Assembly: GCA_958299035.1 (NCBI GenBank)
Contig: CATQJL010000001.1
Coordinates: 79,319,594-79,383,593, forward strand
Length of the DNA: 64,000 nt
Source of the DNA: Cylicocyclus nassatus
Taxonomy: Eukaryota; Nematoda; Chromadorea; Rhabditida; Strongylidae
Reading direction: 5' to 3'
Position numbers and translations under genes: made by a program. Positions 21,304-31,177 of the stretch are shown here, one piece after another (positions within the stretch are counted from its first letter, which is position 1; every line of letters starts with the position of its first letter). Below the pieces are notes generated by a model. It was not told where the DNA came from, did not search any database, and was given only the letters and a program-made list of their open reading frames with translations.

Positions 21304-22838
21304 CCCATATATGTGAGCGGTCTCATATTGACCATAGCTTCAGTTTCGGTGACCAGAGTAAGGAAATTTCTTTCATCGATGTTTCTTTTGCTCATAAATT
21401 TCCGTAATATATTTTTCATTATGCCTATCATCCGCTCATAAAATCCTCCTTTCCAGGGAGAAAGTGGTGTAACGAATCTCCATTGTACTTTTTCCGTGGT
21501 CAGAAATTCCTCGACATTGTTGCAGAAAATTTTCTTTTCGCAATCTTTCAAGATATCATTACTTAATGTAAAGTTAGTACCGTTATCGGATATGATAATT
21601 TCTGGTTTTCCTCTCCTCGCAATTAGTCGGCGGATAGCATTGATTGTTTCATTTGCGCTGAGATTGTTTACGATTTCTAAGTGTACCGCACGCGTAGTCA
21701 TGCATGTTGCGAGCAATACCCATCTCTTACATTGTTGTTTTTCGGAATCGATGATGCGGAACGGTCCCGCCAGATCGACGCCGACATGAGCGAATGGACG
21801 AGAGGGTTCGATGCGCAAATGAGGCAACGGAGGGGAGTTTGGATAGAAGTACGGTCTGCCATTCCAACGTTTGCATGTTATACATTTTCTAATAAAGTTC
21901 TTGACTATTTGTCGACCTTTTGGGATCCAAAATCGTTGTCTTAGTTCGGCTAAAGTACAATTTACTCCTTGGTGCCCGCACTTGTTGTGGGCTTCCTTTA
22001 CGAAAAGTGTTGTCATGGGGTGTTTCGGGGGCAAAATGATGGGTTCCCTAATATCCCTCCCCAGATGACAGGTTTCAAATCTTCCCTTACATCTCAGTAT
22101 TCCTTCATCATCTTTGTAAATGCAAAGATTGTCCCATTTTTTCCTGTACTCCTGAGTGACTTCCTTCTGCATGAATTTGATGAGGATGTTTTCTGAAGTT
22201 TTCAAATCTTGTGCATTTAGCTTGCAGAGTGGGCGGGCGTTCGTAATGGTTTTTAACTCAGGAAAAACTTCGTTTAAGCGGGTTTTTCTTGTATTATTGA
22301 CTTTTACATAGATGTGTACCTTCAAGAATTTTATTACAAGAGCCATTACTCTTCGATACTTTGTGAGCGTAGAAAACGAGTTTTCCTGGAGTATAAATTG
22401 CCTTTCATCGCCCTCTTGTTCCATAGGAGTTACAGTATGTTGCGCCAGGTTCAAGATAATGTTCTTAGGTTTTCGTTCATCTTGTATTACATACTCTGGG
22501 AAACTTTCCCATTGGACAGTGTTAGCCTCAATAAAAGGTGGCCCTGACCACCATGAGTGCCCTGTTATTTGTTCTTTAGTTAGACCGCGAGTGGCACAGT
22601 CTGCGGGATTTGTTTCTGTACTAATGTAGTGCAAATGAACCTTCCTATTATTGCTATGCCATTCCGTTATTGTTCTCCTGATCTCATTGCAACGGTTCCT
22701 TACGAATGTTTCTGTTTTTTCACTGGTTTGGACCCAGTTCAAAACGATTTGTGAATCACTATATATGCGTATTACATCGACTTTGCATGAAAGCTGTTTC
22801 AATACGAAGTGCGTTAGTCGCGTTCCAATGGAGGGCAA
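21279..22838 (-). CDS. pol: Pol middle part: RNase H end and integrase core
   Basis: The fragment starts downstream of the insertion in pol and has 519 codons. The rest of RNase H is at residues about 1-80 (acidic residue in IYSDSQ, D28). The integrase zinc-binding domain has H284, H289, C319 and C322. The catalytic triad is D355 in GVDLAGP, D418 in SDNGTNF and E468 in GGFYER. All metal-binding residues are present. The frame ends early because of a single-base shift at an A-run (GGAAAAGC) near 21305, after RPLTYMG; the true continuation is the frame at 20857-21303. The listed start codon is only the first ATG after the break, not a biological start. Confidence 0.9.
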   Translation of the reverse strand: MPSIGTRLTHFVLKQLSCKVDVIRIYSDSQIVLNWVQTSEKTETFVRNRCNEIRRTITEWHSNNRKVHLHYISTETNPADCATRGLTKEQITGHSWWSGPPFIEANTVQWESFPEYVIQDERKPKNIILNLAQHTVTPMEQEGDERQFILQENSFSTLTKYRRVMALVIKFLKVHIYVKVNNTRKTRLNEVFPELKTITNARPLCKLNAQDLKTSENILIKFMQKEVTQEYRKKWDNLCIYKDDEGILRCKGRFETCHLGRDIREPIILPPKHPMTTLFVKEAHNKCGHQGVNCTLAELRQRFWIPKGRQIVKNFIRKCITCKRWNGRPYFYPNSPPLPHLRIEPSRPFAHVGVDLAGPFRIIDSEKQQCKRWVLLATCMTTRAVHLEIVNNLSANETINAIRRLIARRGKPEIIISDNGTNFTLSNDILKDCEKKIFCNNVEEFLTTEKVQWRFVTPLSPWKGGFYERMIGIMKNILRKFMSKRNIDERNFLTLVTETEAMVNMRPLTYMGKALSKIQ

Positions 22839-25800
22839 GCGTTAGGCGACAAAACCTGCAAAACGCAAGCAACGTAAATCCCGTAACTCAAAACTATGCA
22901 CCATTTTTTCATTGGCGTCGGGTAATGTATCGGCCCCGACCCCCACCCCCCTGTTTTTGGCGGAGGAGACGTTTTGCACGGGGAGTTCTTTGGGGTCCAA
23001 GAAATGGGTTTGTCGCCTAACGCCCTACACCCCGTTCCAATCAGTAACGCGAGTAACTCTAAGCGTGGAATGGTTATTCTTTTGTTCTTGCTGGTCATAG
23101 GAGCGAGTCGTTGTCTTGCCATTAGTAGGCCTGATTGCACTGTGCCGTATCTGTTTAGCGTCCGTATGTATACGGCTGCTGCATAGGATGTTGCTGAAGC
23201 ATCTACAAATGTATGCAACTCGTAGCTGTCTGTTCTTTGCCCTTGCAAGATATGACGCGGAAGCATTACCCCGCTTCCTTCTACATTCTCACATATTGTC
23301 TTCCATTTCGTTTCGTCATCTGGGGAGAGTGGGTCATCCCACTCATAGCGCGTTTTCCATAATGATTGCAGGAAAACTTTCGCTTGTAGCAGCAATGGTA
23401 TTAAGTATCCCAAGGGATCAAATGTAGAATGTATGGCTTGCAAGACTTTCCTTTTGGTTGGCTCTTCTTCATACCGTAATTTGCACCTTATGGAGAAGGT
23501 ATCGTTTTGCGGATTCCATGGTATTCCCAGAATTTTTACGTTCTTTCCCTTGTATAGATCTTGTTGGTCGATCAACCTGTTGCATGCTGCGTCATTAGTC
23601 ATAAACTGTCTGAGATTCATGGAAATATTTTTGAAAACTGCTTTACAAAGTTGATACTTTCTCACGAGCGATTCAGAATCATCAGCTGTTAGTAAGACGT
23701 TATCCACATAGAGATTTTCCTCTAGTTCTTCATAAGTTTTTGTGTCATCTTGTTTTTGTCTACTTATTCCATATTTTATGGACATAGCGAGTAAGAAGGG
23801 AGATGCATTGATTCCAAATGGCAGGCGGCAGAATCTTAGGATTTTCAAATTACTGGTTGTGAGTGGTTTGTTTACGTCTTTCAGCCACAGAAATCTCACG
23901 GAATCCCTTTCCGATTCTTGTAGGTATATCATGTGAAACGCCTTTTCAACATCCGCTATCATTACTTTAGACCCCAAGCGTGACCGCAGCAGTATTCCAC
24001 ATAAGTTAGGTAGAATAAGTGGGCCTTGATGAATAACATCATTGAGGCTTAGTTCGCCTTTTCTTTTAGATGAAGCATCCAGTACGATACGCGTCTTCGT
24101 TGTCGCACTTTCCATTTTGATCACGGCTTGGTGCGGTATGTAGTAACAGGGATTTTCCTTTTTGGGTGGTCTTACCACCTCTTCCACGAAGTTCTTCGTG
24201 AGTTGGTCGTCCAGAATCTTGCAGTATTCTTTCCAACATTGAGGGTTTTTATCCTTCATTTTCAAAAGCTGATGCAATCTGCTTACTGCTAGGGTGTAAT
24301 TGTCTGCCAAATTGCATTTATTACTTTTCCAAGGAAAGCAGACGAAGATTTTGTTGTTCTCAAACCTTACATTTGCATAGAATTCCTCTATTATCCGTTG
24401 ATTTTCTTCGTTTCTGTCTGCAAATTCTTCTATGCCTACTCCTTGTAACTTCCATAAATCGCTATAGTCCATATTATCTTTCTCTATTATATTATCATCT
24501 GTACTTACTGTGTACGTCCTCAGCACGTGTTCGTAGTATCTTTCGTTGTCTTCGTGATTCCACGATTGCGACCGCCCTGATATTACGGGACCAAAGAATG
24601 TAGACGTTACGAACAGACCTGAAGGTAGACGTATCACAGGGGCGTGCATTTTGATGACTATATTGAAATAGTCTATGCCGATTAAAATTTGAGGAATCAC
24701 TGTTGTGGGTACTTCCTTGTACTCCGCAAAGTATTCCTTCAGCGTCGCGAAGTCTTCCCGTGAGATTTCCTCCAAGTGAAGTTTCGGCAATATTTTTTCG
24801 TGAGTGAGGAAGTCAACATCAATTCCTTCTCCCTCATTATTGAATAGGGTTACACTGGCGTGCCCTACTCTTTTGTTTTCTGCTCGGCCTCCAAAGGTCG
24901 TTACCGTTACCTCCATTTCTGTCTCTATGTCAATCTGCATCCTTTTCAATACAGACTTGCATATAAATGATTGGTTTGCTGCTGAGTCTAGCAGCGCATA
25001 TATTACCTCAAAGTTACTGTTAGCGTTGTTGAATATACGCGTAGGCACAATCATAAGTCGAGCATGTTCACTAATTTCCACTCTAGACATCACGGAGTTT
25101 TCTTCTGGTTGTTTTACAGAGAGGTTGATCGTATAGCAATTTCTGGTATTATTTCTGTTCTGTCTAGGTGGAGTTGGCGATCTGGAGAACCTTACTCTGG
25201 GCACTCTCGCCTTAGGTGATGTAAGTCTGGGTTTCGGAGTTAAATTTGTTCCGCTTTCCTGCCTGGTCTCAGTTATGCGTTTAGGTGATTTATGTCTATC
25301 ACTTTGACGCATCATTCCATGTCTTACTTCTTCGTTTCGTACCCATGGTCTCGGAGAGCTCTTTCCTGGGCTTTTCGTCCTGCGGCTCCAGTTTCTGTTC
25401 GTGCCAATTTCATTCTTCGGCGTTTTACAAATTATAACACTATGAAATCCATGGCAAGTGGAGCAATTAGGTCTGCGGCAGTCTTTCGTATGATGTTTCT
25501 TGCTGAAACATTTCCAACAGGCTTTTAGAGATTTTAATCTTTCAATTTTCTCCTCTGGAGTACGATATATGGGGCATGACTGGAATAGGTGATTACGGCC
25601 ACATCCTGTACATGCTATGGCAGTTCGAAGTTGGAATATCGTGAGTTCATCACCCTTTTCCACTGGTTGTTTACGCCCTTCCAAATGCTCCTGACGCCTA
25701 ACTATGGCAGAAATGTTGTTCAGAAGGTCTTCCATGTTCCAGTCATTTCCTGAATCAAACTCTTTACGCATCACTTCATCCTGAACGGCCTTACTAAACT

Positions 25801-26860
25801 TTTCCAAAACCATGCTTATCATATTCGTTGTGTCTACTACTTCCCCTTTTTTACGCAGGGTTGCAATGATGGCTTGTACATCGTTTAAGTTGTTCCTGAG
25901 TGATCTAGGTTCGTCTCTGCATTGTTTCATTGCTTTAAGCTGACCTGTCATCATCATGGTTACTCTTTTGGGATCCTGGAATTGCGTTTTCAATTGCTGA
26001 ATGGCTTTATCGTAGGATTCGCTTGTCCCGGGGAACATTCTGAGTGCTCTTGCTGCATCCCCCTTGCAGCAGTTCAGCAGAATCGAAAACTTCTCAATGT
26101 TGGAATAAGGTTGTTTGTCCACTATTTCTTCAAAGATTTCCCAAAAGGAGTCAAATTCACTTGCCTTTCCATCAAACTCCGGGATTTTTATTCCACCCAA
26201 GAGGTGTCTACCAAAGGTGAATGTCGATTCAGATCTCATTTCGTTCCTATGGACCTCATTTTCCCTTTCGTGTTTTACTTCCATGAGTTCAAATTTCAGT
26301 GATGCTTCCTGGCATTCTATCTCAACTAATCTGTTTTCCAGTTTACCGTATAATTCTGTTGCAAGTTGGAGCAGGTCATCTCCTTTCTTGTCCTCCCAGT
26401 AAGCACTGAACTCTATTTCAATCGATGTTCCTATTTCCTTTCTTTCACTGTCGGTCAGCATTTCATAGACTTTCGAAGTACAGTCTTCGTACGTCTTCCA
26501 TACCCTTTCTTTTTGCTCTTCCAGACGCTTACACAAGTTTTTCAAAACTATAGATTTCAGAAGCAGAAAATGTTGGAGCTCTTTGGCTTCCGTTGGGAAT
26601 TGCCAGGGCTCTTGGTATTCCTCTGCTTCTTTCAGTGAAGTTGATAATGTGTTAAGCAGGCGGGAAAGCTTTTGCTTTACCGTCTTTAAGTTTAGCGCAG
26701 TACTCATGACGTTCGTCGAGTGCATGAACAGCGTATTGCATGCGCGTGTATATATACACGTTTCAGTGAGATAACATTGGAATGTACGTTTGATATCTTT
26801 CTCATAGAGGCTTCTTAATGTTGTTAGATCCTTTATCAAAGAATTTCTCACGTGAGTCAT
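22814..26860 (-). CDS. gag-pol: Gag-Pro-RT part of the BEL polyprotein
   Basis: The ORF has 1348 codons from ATG at 26860. Residues 1-215 contain predicted helices; 222-395 match DUF1759-type Gag (GIKIPEFDGKASEFDSFWEIF). Three zinc knuckles follow: C417-C429, C448-C461 and C466-C478. The protease has DSAAN at 625 in place of the usual DSG/DTG-A. RT lies at about 885-1090 with D970 in the ADVEKAFH motif and YVDN at 1051; the second Asp of YVDD is replaced by Asn, as in many nematode BEL elements. RNase H begins at about 1216 (D1220, E1268). Residues 1277-1348 are encoded by an inserted repeat, not by the element. The ATG follows a leader of about 740 bases. Confidence 0.95.
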   Translation of the reverse strand: MTHVRNSLIKDLTTLRSLYEKDIKRTFQCYLTETCIYTRACNTLFMHSTNVMSTALNLKTVKQKLSRLLNTLSTSLKEAEEYQEPWQFPTEAKELQHFLLLKSIVLKNLCKRLEEQKERVWKTYEDCTSKVYEMLTDSERKEIGTSIEIEFSAYWEDKKGDDLLQLATELYGKLENRLVEIECQEASLKFELMEVKHERENEVHRNEMRSESTFTFGRHLLGGIKIPEFDGKASEFDSFWEIFEEIVDKQPYSNIEKFSILLNCCKGDAARALRMFPGTSESYDKAIQQLKTQFQDPKRVTMMMTGQLKAMKQCRDEPRSLRNNLNDVQAIIATLRKKGEVVDTTNMISMVLEKFSKAVQDEVMRKEFDSGNDWNMEDLLNNISAIVRRQEHLEGRKQPVEKGDELTIFQLRTAIACTGCGRNHLFQSCPIYRTPEEKIERLKSLKACWKCFSKKHHTKDCRRPNCSTCHGFHSVIICKTPKNEIGTNRNWSRRTKSPGKSSPRPWVRNEEVRHGMMRQSDRHKSPKRITETRQESGTNLTPKPRLTSPKARVPRVRFSRSPTPPRQNRNNTRNCYTINLSVKQPEENSVMSRVEISEHARLMIVPTRIFNNANSNFEVIYALLDSAANQSFICKSVLKRMQIDIETEMEVTVTTFGGRAENKRVGHASVTLFNNEGEGIDVDFLTHEKILPKLHLEEISREDFATLKEYFAEYKEVPTTVIPQILIGIDYFNIVIKMHAPVIRLPSGLFVTSTFFGPVISGRSQSWNHEDNERYYEHVLRTYTVSTDDNIIEKDNMDYSDLWKLQGVGIEEFADRNEENQRIIEEFYANVRFENNKIFVCFPWKSNKCNLADNYTLAVSRLHQLLKMKDKNPQCWKEYCKILDDQLTKNFVEEVVRPPKKENPCYYIPHQAVIKMESATTKTRIVLDASSKRKGELSLNDVIHQGPLILPNLCGILLRSRLGSKVMIADVEKAFHMIYLQESERDSVRFLWLKDVNKPLTTSNLKILRFCRLPFGINASPFLLAMSIKYGISRQKQDDTKTYEELEENLYVDNVLLTADDSESLVRKYQLCKAVFKNISMNLRQFMTNDAACNRLIDQQDLYKGKNVKILGIPWNPQNDTFSIRCKLRYEEEPTKRKVLQAIHSTFDPLGYLIPLLLQAKVFLQSLWKTRYEWDDPLSPDDETKWKTICENVEGSGVMLPRHILQGQRTDSYELHTFVDASATSYAAAVYIRTLNRYGTVQSGLLMARQRLAPMTSKNKRITIPRLELLALLIGTGCRALGDKPISWTPKNSPCKTSPPPKTGGWGSGPIHYPTPMKKWCIVLSYGIYVACVLQVLSPNACPPLERD
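22830..23032. mobile_element. 203-bp TIR element inserted in pol
   Basis: The segment has imperfect inverted ends sharing GCGTTAGGCGACAAA and is flanked by 9-bp direct repeats CGTTCCAAT (22821-22829 and 23033-23041), or 8 bp if the first C is not counted. An 8-9 bp duplication suits hAT or Mutator-like elements. It interrupts the RNase H codons; inserted length plus duplicate is 212 bases, not a multiple of three. Confidence 0.85.
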
Positions 26861-27603
26861 AAATGCCTCCTATGTTTTTCCTCCCATGGCGCCGATCTCA
26901 TTAGAAATCCCTATCAGAAACAAATTCAAATATTAGAACAATGTATTAGAGCTTCTGCTTGCTTTCTGTTATCTTTTCAAGAATGCCACACTGGCCACAT
27001 GTTTTCAAACAAAACCGCGGTTATTCGTGCAGGGCGGAGGAACCCTGGGTTTTCTTCGAGTTTCCGTCTCTAGGGGGTTTTCGGCCTACCCAGGCCTGGT
27101 TTTCTACAGGTTTTCCTTCCATCGGTTTCTTATCTAAGGGCAACCGCTCCCTGGTTTTCTACGAGTTGTCCTTCTCTCGGTATTTTTTAATAGGGCTACC
27201 GTTCCCCGGTTTCTACGAGTTTTCCTTCTCCAAAGGTTTGGCCTTGCCTCTTTCAAATAATTATGAGTAAGACGCGCGTTGCTTATATTTACTGAAGAAC
27301 ATCAAAGTTTGCAAATTGTATTGAGAGCGCTAAGGAGAGAAGAAATGAAGGAGCAAAGAATAAAGAAAGATAAAACAGAAGTGAGTCAATGCGAATTAGT
27401 GCTGTGCCAAGGTGATCAGGCTTGACGCAACACCGTAATTGAAGAGACTTACCTCAGAAACTTAGATCTCCTTGACTCTGTCGTTTGTAATGCTCTAGTG
27501 GGTCCTTCTAGAGCAACTTTCACAAATATTTTTTGCAGTAGTTTTATGCGTTCCTTTACCACGCTTTTCAATGCCGGCCTTTACCAGTTCGGCCGATGCA
27601 CCA
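26861..27603 (-). promoter_or_regulatory. BEL 5' leader with tandem repeats
   Basis: The leader is untranslated between the 5' LTR and the Gag ATG. Four imperfect direct repeats with period about 50-55 bases occur at about 27045, 27096, 27151 and 27206 (+ strand core GGTTTTCTACGAG). They may act in packaging or translation; this is inference. No long frame is present. Confidence 0.6.
27591..27603 (-). other. BEL primer binding site, tRNA-Gly
   Basis: On the element strand the bases next to the 5' LTR read TGGTGCATCGGCC, complementary to the 3' end GGCCGATGCACCA of eukaryotic tRNA-Gly. There is no gap between LTR and site. Confidence 0.85.
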
Positions 27604-27997
27604 TGTTTTGAACTGCGCTTACAGTCCAAATATATATGTGATACACAACCAAAATAACTTTATTGTTACAATAAACACCGCCTACTACTAGCATCCTACT
27701 TTCCTTCCATTCCCACTCAACAACTTCTATTACTTCTCATAACTCAGCTGGGACAATACTAGGTACCTACTTCCATCCCCTTTCCGGCGGGCGCTATATA
27801 TTTCAATAGTAGCCTTACAGTCAGAGACGATGGACATAAAGAAGGGGAAGCTTAGAGGACCGACCCTGTGTCGGGAGCTAAAAGAATGAAAGCGCGAGAG
27901 AGCCTCGCTCTTGGCTTTAGGCAGCTTTTATACTCGCCAACGCGCGTCGCGCGCTTGCCGCTAAATCAACGTTCATCATGAACGAGAGTTCATGACA
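27604..27997 (-). repeat. 5' LTR of the BEL element
   Basis: Identical by eye to 16257-16650. TATAAAAG on the - strand at 27925-27932 is the likely core promoter of the element. The GTCTT target duplicate follows at 27998-28002. Confidence 0.93.
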
Positions 27998-28002
27998 GTC
28001 TT

Positions 28003-30034
28003 TTTGGTGAGATACGGTGAGGTGACTGTAACTGCATCACGAAAGTGAGTAAATTTTGCCCGCGCTTCTGGCGTATCTGTCAGCAACCTTGCCCGCTTGC
28101 TTTTTTCAGTCAAAGTTACTACGAACGTGCTCTCGAATGGTGCGTGCCTCAGGCTCCACTCTACAGAAATCGCCGAGTTACGAGCCTATGAAAACACGTC
28201 CTCATGAATTTTGCCCAAAATGTAAAGATCGCATATTTCGTCGAAATTCCACCTTGAGTGCTTGTATGACACTCGCATTGCGGATATTGTGTTCGCTTCG
28301 CTCAAACTCCCACTGTATTGAATATGGTACTTGCGTATGCTTCAACTGCTCAGTTGAATATCAAAGCTATTTCGGTGGAACTCAAACTACGAGATCTAAC
28401 ACAATAAGACCCATTAAGGACGTGAAAAGATTCTGATCAGCGTGTTGTACAAGCGCTCATGGTGGAATTTCGAAGAAATATGCGATCTTTACATTTCGGG
28501 CAAAATTCATTCAAATTCAATTCGAGGACGTGTTTTCATAGGCGATTTTTATAGACTGGAGCCTGAGGCATGCACCATTCGAGAGCACAGTTCCTAGTAA
28601 CTTTGACTGAAAAAAGCAAGCAGACAAGGTTGCTGACAGATACGCGAGAAGTGCGGGCAAAATTACGCACTTTCGTGATGCAGTCACAGTCACCTCACCG
28701 TATCTCACGAAAAATACCCTGTAATCTTCAAAGACCTTGGTTTTCGTAAAGAGCGTGTTCGAAAACCTCTATAAGCGAAGTTATCTCACAATTTAAGAGC
28801 ATGAACATTTTGACCAAAATCCATCGACTAGCTTCAGAGCGTAAAACGAGAAAAAAATGAAATTGCTCGAACATCTTGAAAACTTGCTCATAAGGGTTAT
28901 CTGACCTGCTGATTACGAAAATCACATCTGCTTAGCAAGAGAGCTTCATATTTTAGAGTTACGTAAAGAAACATTTAGAACGACCTGATTTTTCCAGAAT
29001 TCACCAGCCCTTCTAACTCCTTTGGAAAGAAGTGTGCGGCTAATTTCTAGCGCCCCATAATCTACAGAAGAAGTACTATCGAAAATTTCTTCCTGAATTT
29101 ACTGGGGGCAATACGCGCTGCTTCACACCTTTGCGAAGAGACGCCCGCAGAAAGTTTTGAGAATACTGAAATCGAGATATCAAGGACATTCTGCATACCG
29201 AAAGATTTGCCTTGATGAGCTGAGCACAATGCATTTTCCAGATTCAGAACTATCCACTCCAAAGAAAGTTAGGCGAGAATCTGAAAAGGAGTGATTTTTT
29301 TCAGAATTTACCAACGCTTTTTTCTCTTTTGGAAAAAAGTCTGCGGCAGCTTTCTAGCGCACTATAATGTACAAGAGGAGCACTATCGAATGGTACTTAC
29401 TGGAAGCTTTTATGTTGGATAGGCGCTGCGCTACATACTTGCAAAGGGACCTCAGAAAAAATTGAAAAAAACTGGAAACAAGATATAGATGACATGACGT
29501 ATGCCAAAAGATTCGCCTTCTTTCGGATTTAGAACATATTTATTCCGAAGGAAGTTATGGGCTGCATAATTTGCGATATTCCGAAATCGCGAAAATTCTG
29601 GAATTTCGCGAAATTCCCGTTCTGTGGGTGGTATTGTATATTGCGCAGCACGCGCGGCATTCCACGATATGTGCTTCTCATGCGATTTCCAATCATTTCC
29701 CTTTGTCTTCCTGCATTTTGGGACCCGTCATACTTCGCCGAGAAAAGCCCAGTTTCACACATATCCATGCAGAATGAGCTCTTAAACTATACCTGCCCTA
29801 TTTCTGCAATGTTCAACACAATGTGTATGTAGCCTATATAGAATTCATAAATTTTGAGTCAAAATAAGATCTTTTTTTTAAATAAAAAGTTAGGCGTTGC
29901 GCGACAAAGTTAGGCGACAAATGCCGCTTTTCCGCCGACTTTTATCGCGCGACGCGGCGTTTGTCACCTAACGCGGCGGCGCCGCGTAAGTTAAGTGCCG
30001 CCGCCATTTTTTTTGCAAATTACGGGTGGTATTG
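28003..30034 (-). repeat. Rest of left arm, loop and right arm of fold-back
   Basis: Positions 28003-28266 continue the left arm beyond the BEL insertion; 28267-28447 is the loop; 28448-30034 is the right arm, an inverted copy of the left. Shared blocks include the CGAAATTCCACC motif near the loop and the GC-rich terminal block near 29890-30010. The right arm ends CAATACCACCCGTAA (inverse), followed by TA. Reading frames in both arms are unrecognised. Confidence 0.8.
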
Positions 30035-30036
30035 TA

Positions 30037-30860
30037 TTAGGTCGTTCCGAAAGTAATGTCGCATTTTTCAAATGAACGCCACGTTTCGCGGAACTAAGAT
30101 TTTCAAGAGCTTTTGAGATCAGTCGATGCAGCATTTCGTCCTCTCTCTAATGGTTGTAATTTCATTGCATTAAATTCAATGAGCTCTTAAAAAACTACCA
30201 AAACCTGCGACTCATGCTTTTTGTCATGGTCAAATTCGGCTATTTTTCTACATTTTCGTACAGATTCCCCGAAGATGTACAAATAACAGATAAATAGAGC
30301 AAATCCTATAGGCCACAAAACAATTTTTTTTCTTTTCCTTAGTTTGTTTCTTAGAGTTTGTAGTATCAATTTTTTAGTGCTATCAAATTCCATATTTGGT
30401 CAACTCAAACCTCACAGAACAACAACCGGCAAGCAACCCGGGTGTCGCTCGACTTTTTCTCCTCTTTTTACCAGTTGTTTTTGGTTTCCGATTCATAAAG
30501 TTTGCCGGGAAATCATCATAATTCAGGTTTTCCAGGGCGCTCCAGGCTGTACCCGAAATGTTCGAAAGTTGCTAATCTGAAGCGGTAAACGCTCATTTGC
30601 TTTGCAAAGTTAGTGTTGAACCATAATCCATCTTTGTAAGTTTCAGAATCCGAAAGTTTATTGGTGTTTGATGCATATGTGTTTGAGACAAGCCTGCAAA
30701 AATTCGGTGACTTCATTGAGAAATTTCTACAAAAATTATGACGAAATACGGAAAGCAGAAAAAAGCGGTACCGTTTCCTATAGGGTTTGCTCTATCCATC
30801 CCTTACTTGGACTCCTTCTGGGAGTTATTACAAAAGGTTAGAAAAATTGTGAAAATTGAC
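30037..30860. mobile_element. Mariner-type fold-back element, third copy
   Basis: It starts TTAGGTCGTTCCGAAAGTAA after a TA and matches 58392-59421 in the inverted sense. The right end is cut at about 30860, where outer terminal sequence resumes. On the - strand it retains the open stretch DGLWFNTNFAKQMSVYRFRL. Confidence 0.65.
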
Positions 30861-31177
30861 CTTCCCAAAAAGGGATCAGCACCTCAGCAAAGGGACCTCC
30901 TCAAAAAAATTTGAGAAAACTGCAAACAAGATATAGATGACATGACGTATGTTGAAAGATTCGCCTTGACGAGCTGAACACAATGCTGCTTTCGGATTTA
31001 GAATAAATTTTGAATCAAGATAAGGTCTTTTTTCTAAAAAAGTTAGGCATCGCGCGACAAAGTTAGGCGGCAAGTGCCGCTTTTCCGCCTAACTTCGTCG
31101 CGCGATGCGACGCTTGCCGCTTAACCGCCGCGTGAGTTAGGTGCCGCCGCCAATTTTACAATTTACGAGCGATAGTG
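30861..31177 (-). repeat. Second copy of fold-back terminal segment
   Basis: Reverse-oriented copy of the outer terminus: inverse of CACTATCGCTCGTAA, GC-rich TTAGGCGGC block and the segment otherwise seen at 15416-15530. It lacks about 390 bases present between these parts in the main arms, so it is a shorter variant or a deletion product. Confidence 0.7.

Larger units (their letters stand above)
16257..27997 (-). mobile_element. BEL/Pao LTR retroelement with envelope
   Basis: The element is bounded by 394-bp LTRs that I find identical base for base, with a 5-bp target duplication GTCTT at 16252-16256 and 27998-28002. Transcription runs on the - strand. Content in transcript order is leader with short tandem repeats, gag-pro-RT-RNase H, integrase, envelope and a two-exon accessory gene. 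BEL/Pao assignment rests on the DUF1759-type Gag, the A17-type protease and RT order (protease, RT, RNase H, integrase) and the DUF5641-type integrase tail. The envelope resembles phlebovirus Gn/Gc, as known for Caenorhabditis Cer7-like elements. Pol is interrupted twice, so this copy cannot make an intact polyprotein by simple reading. Confidence 0.95.
14921..31177. mobile_element. Nested mobile-element block of 16.3 kb
   Basis: The outer ends are CAATACCGCTCGTAA at the left and the inverse of CACTATCGCTCGTAA at the right, each bordered by TA (14919-14920 and 31178-31179). Copy 2 has an uninterrupted site with one TA at 59945-59946 and matching flanks on both sides, so the entire block is absent there. 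Inside, in order: left fold-back arm, BEL/Pao element, rest of the arm, loop, right arm (ending in CAATACC inverse at 30034), a mariner-type fragment (30037-30860) and another copy of the outer terminal sequence (30861-31177). A TA target suggests a Tc1/mariner-like or related DNA transposon class for the outer element, which has no visible transposase. Confidence 0.8.

Noticed and set aside
1051..26860. Asn in the RT YVDN motif as an inactivating mutation
   Set aside because: The first catalytic Asp is present, and YVDN variants are common in nematode BEL/Pao elements, so it is not evidence of loss by itself.
29890..31155. TTAGGC words suggesting nematode telomere repeats
   Set aside because: They occur singly within GC-rich transposon ends (TTAGGCGGC, TTAGGCGAC), not as tandem TTAGGC arrays.
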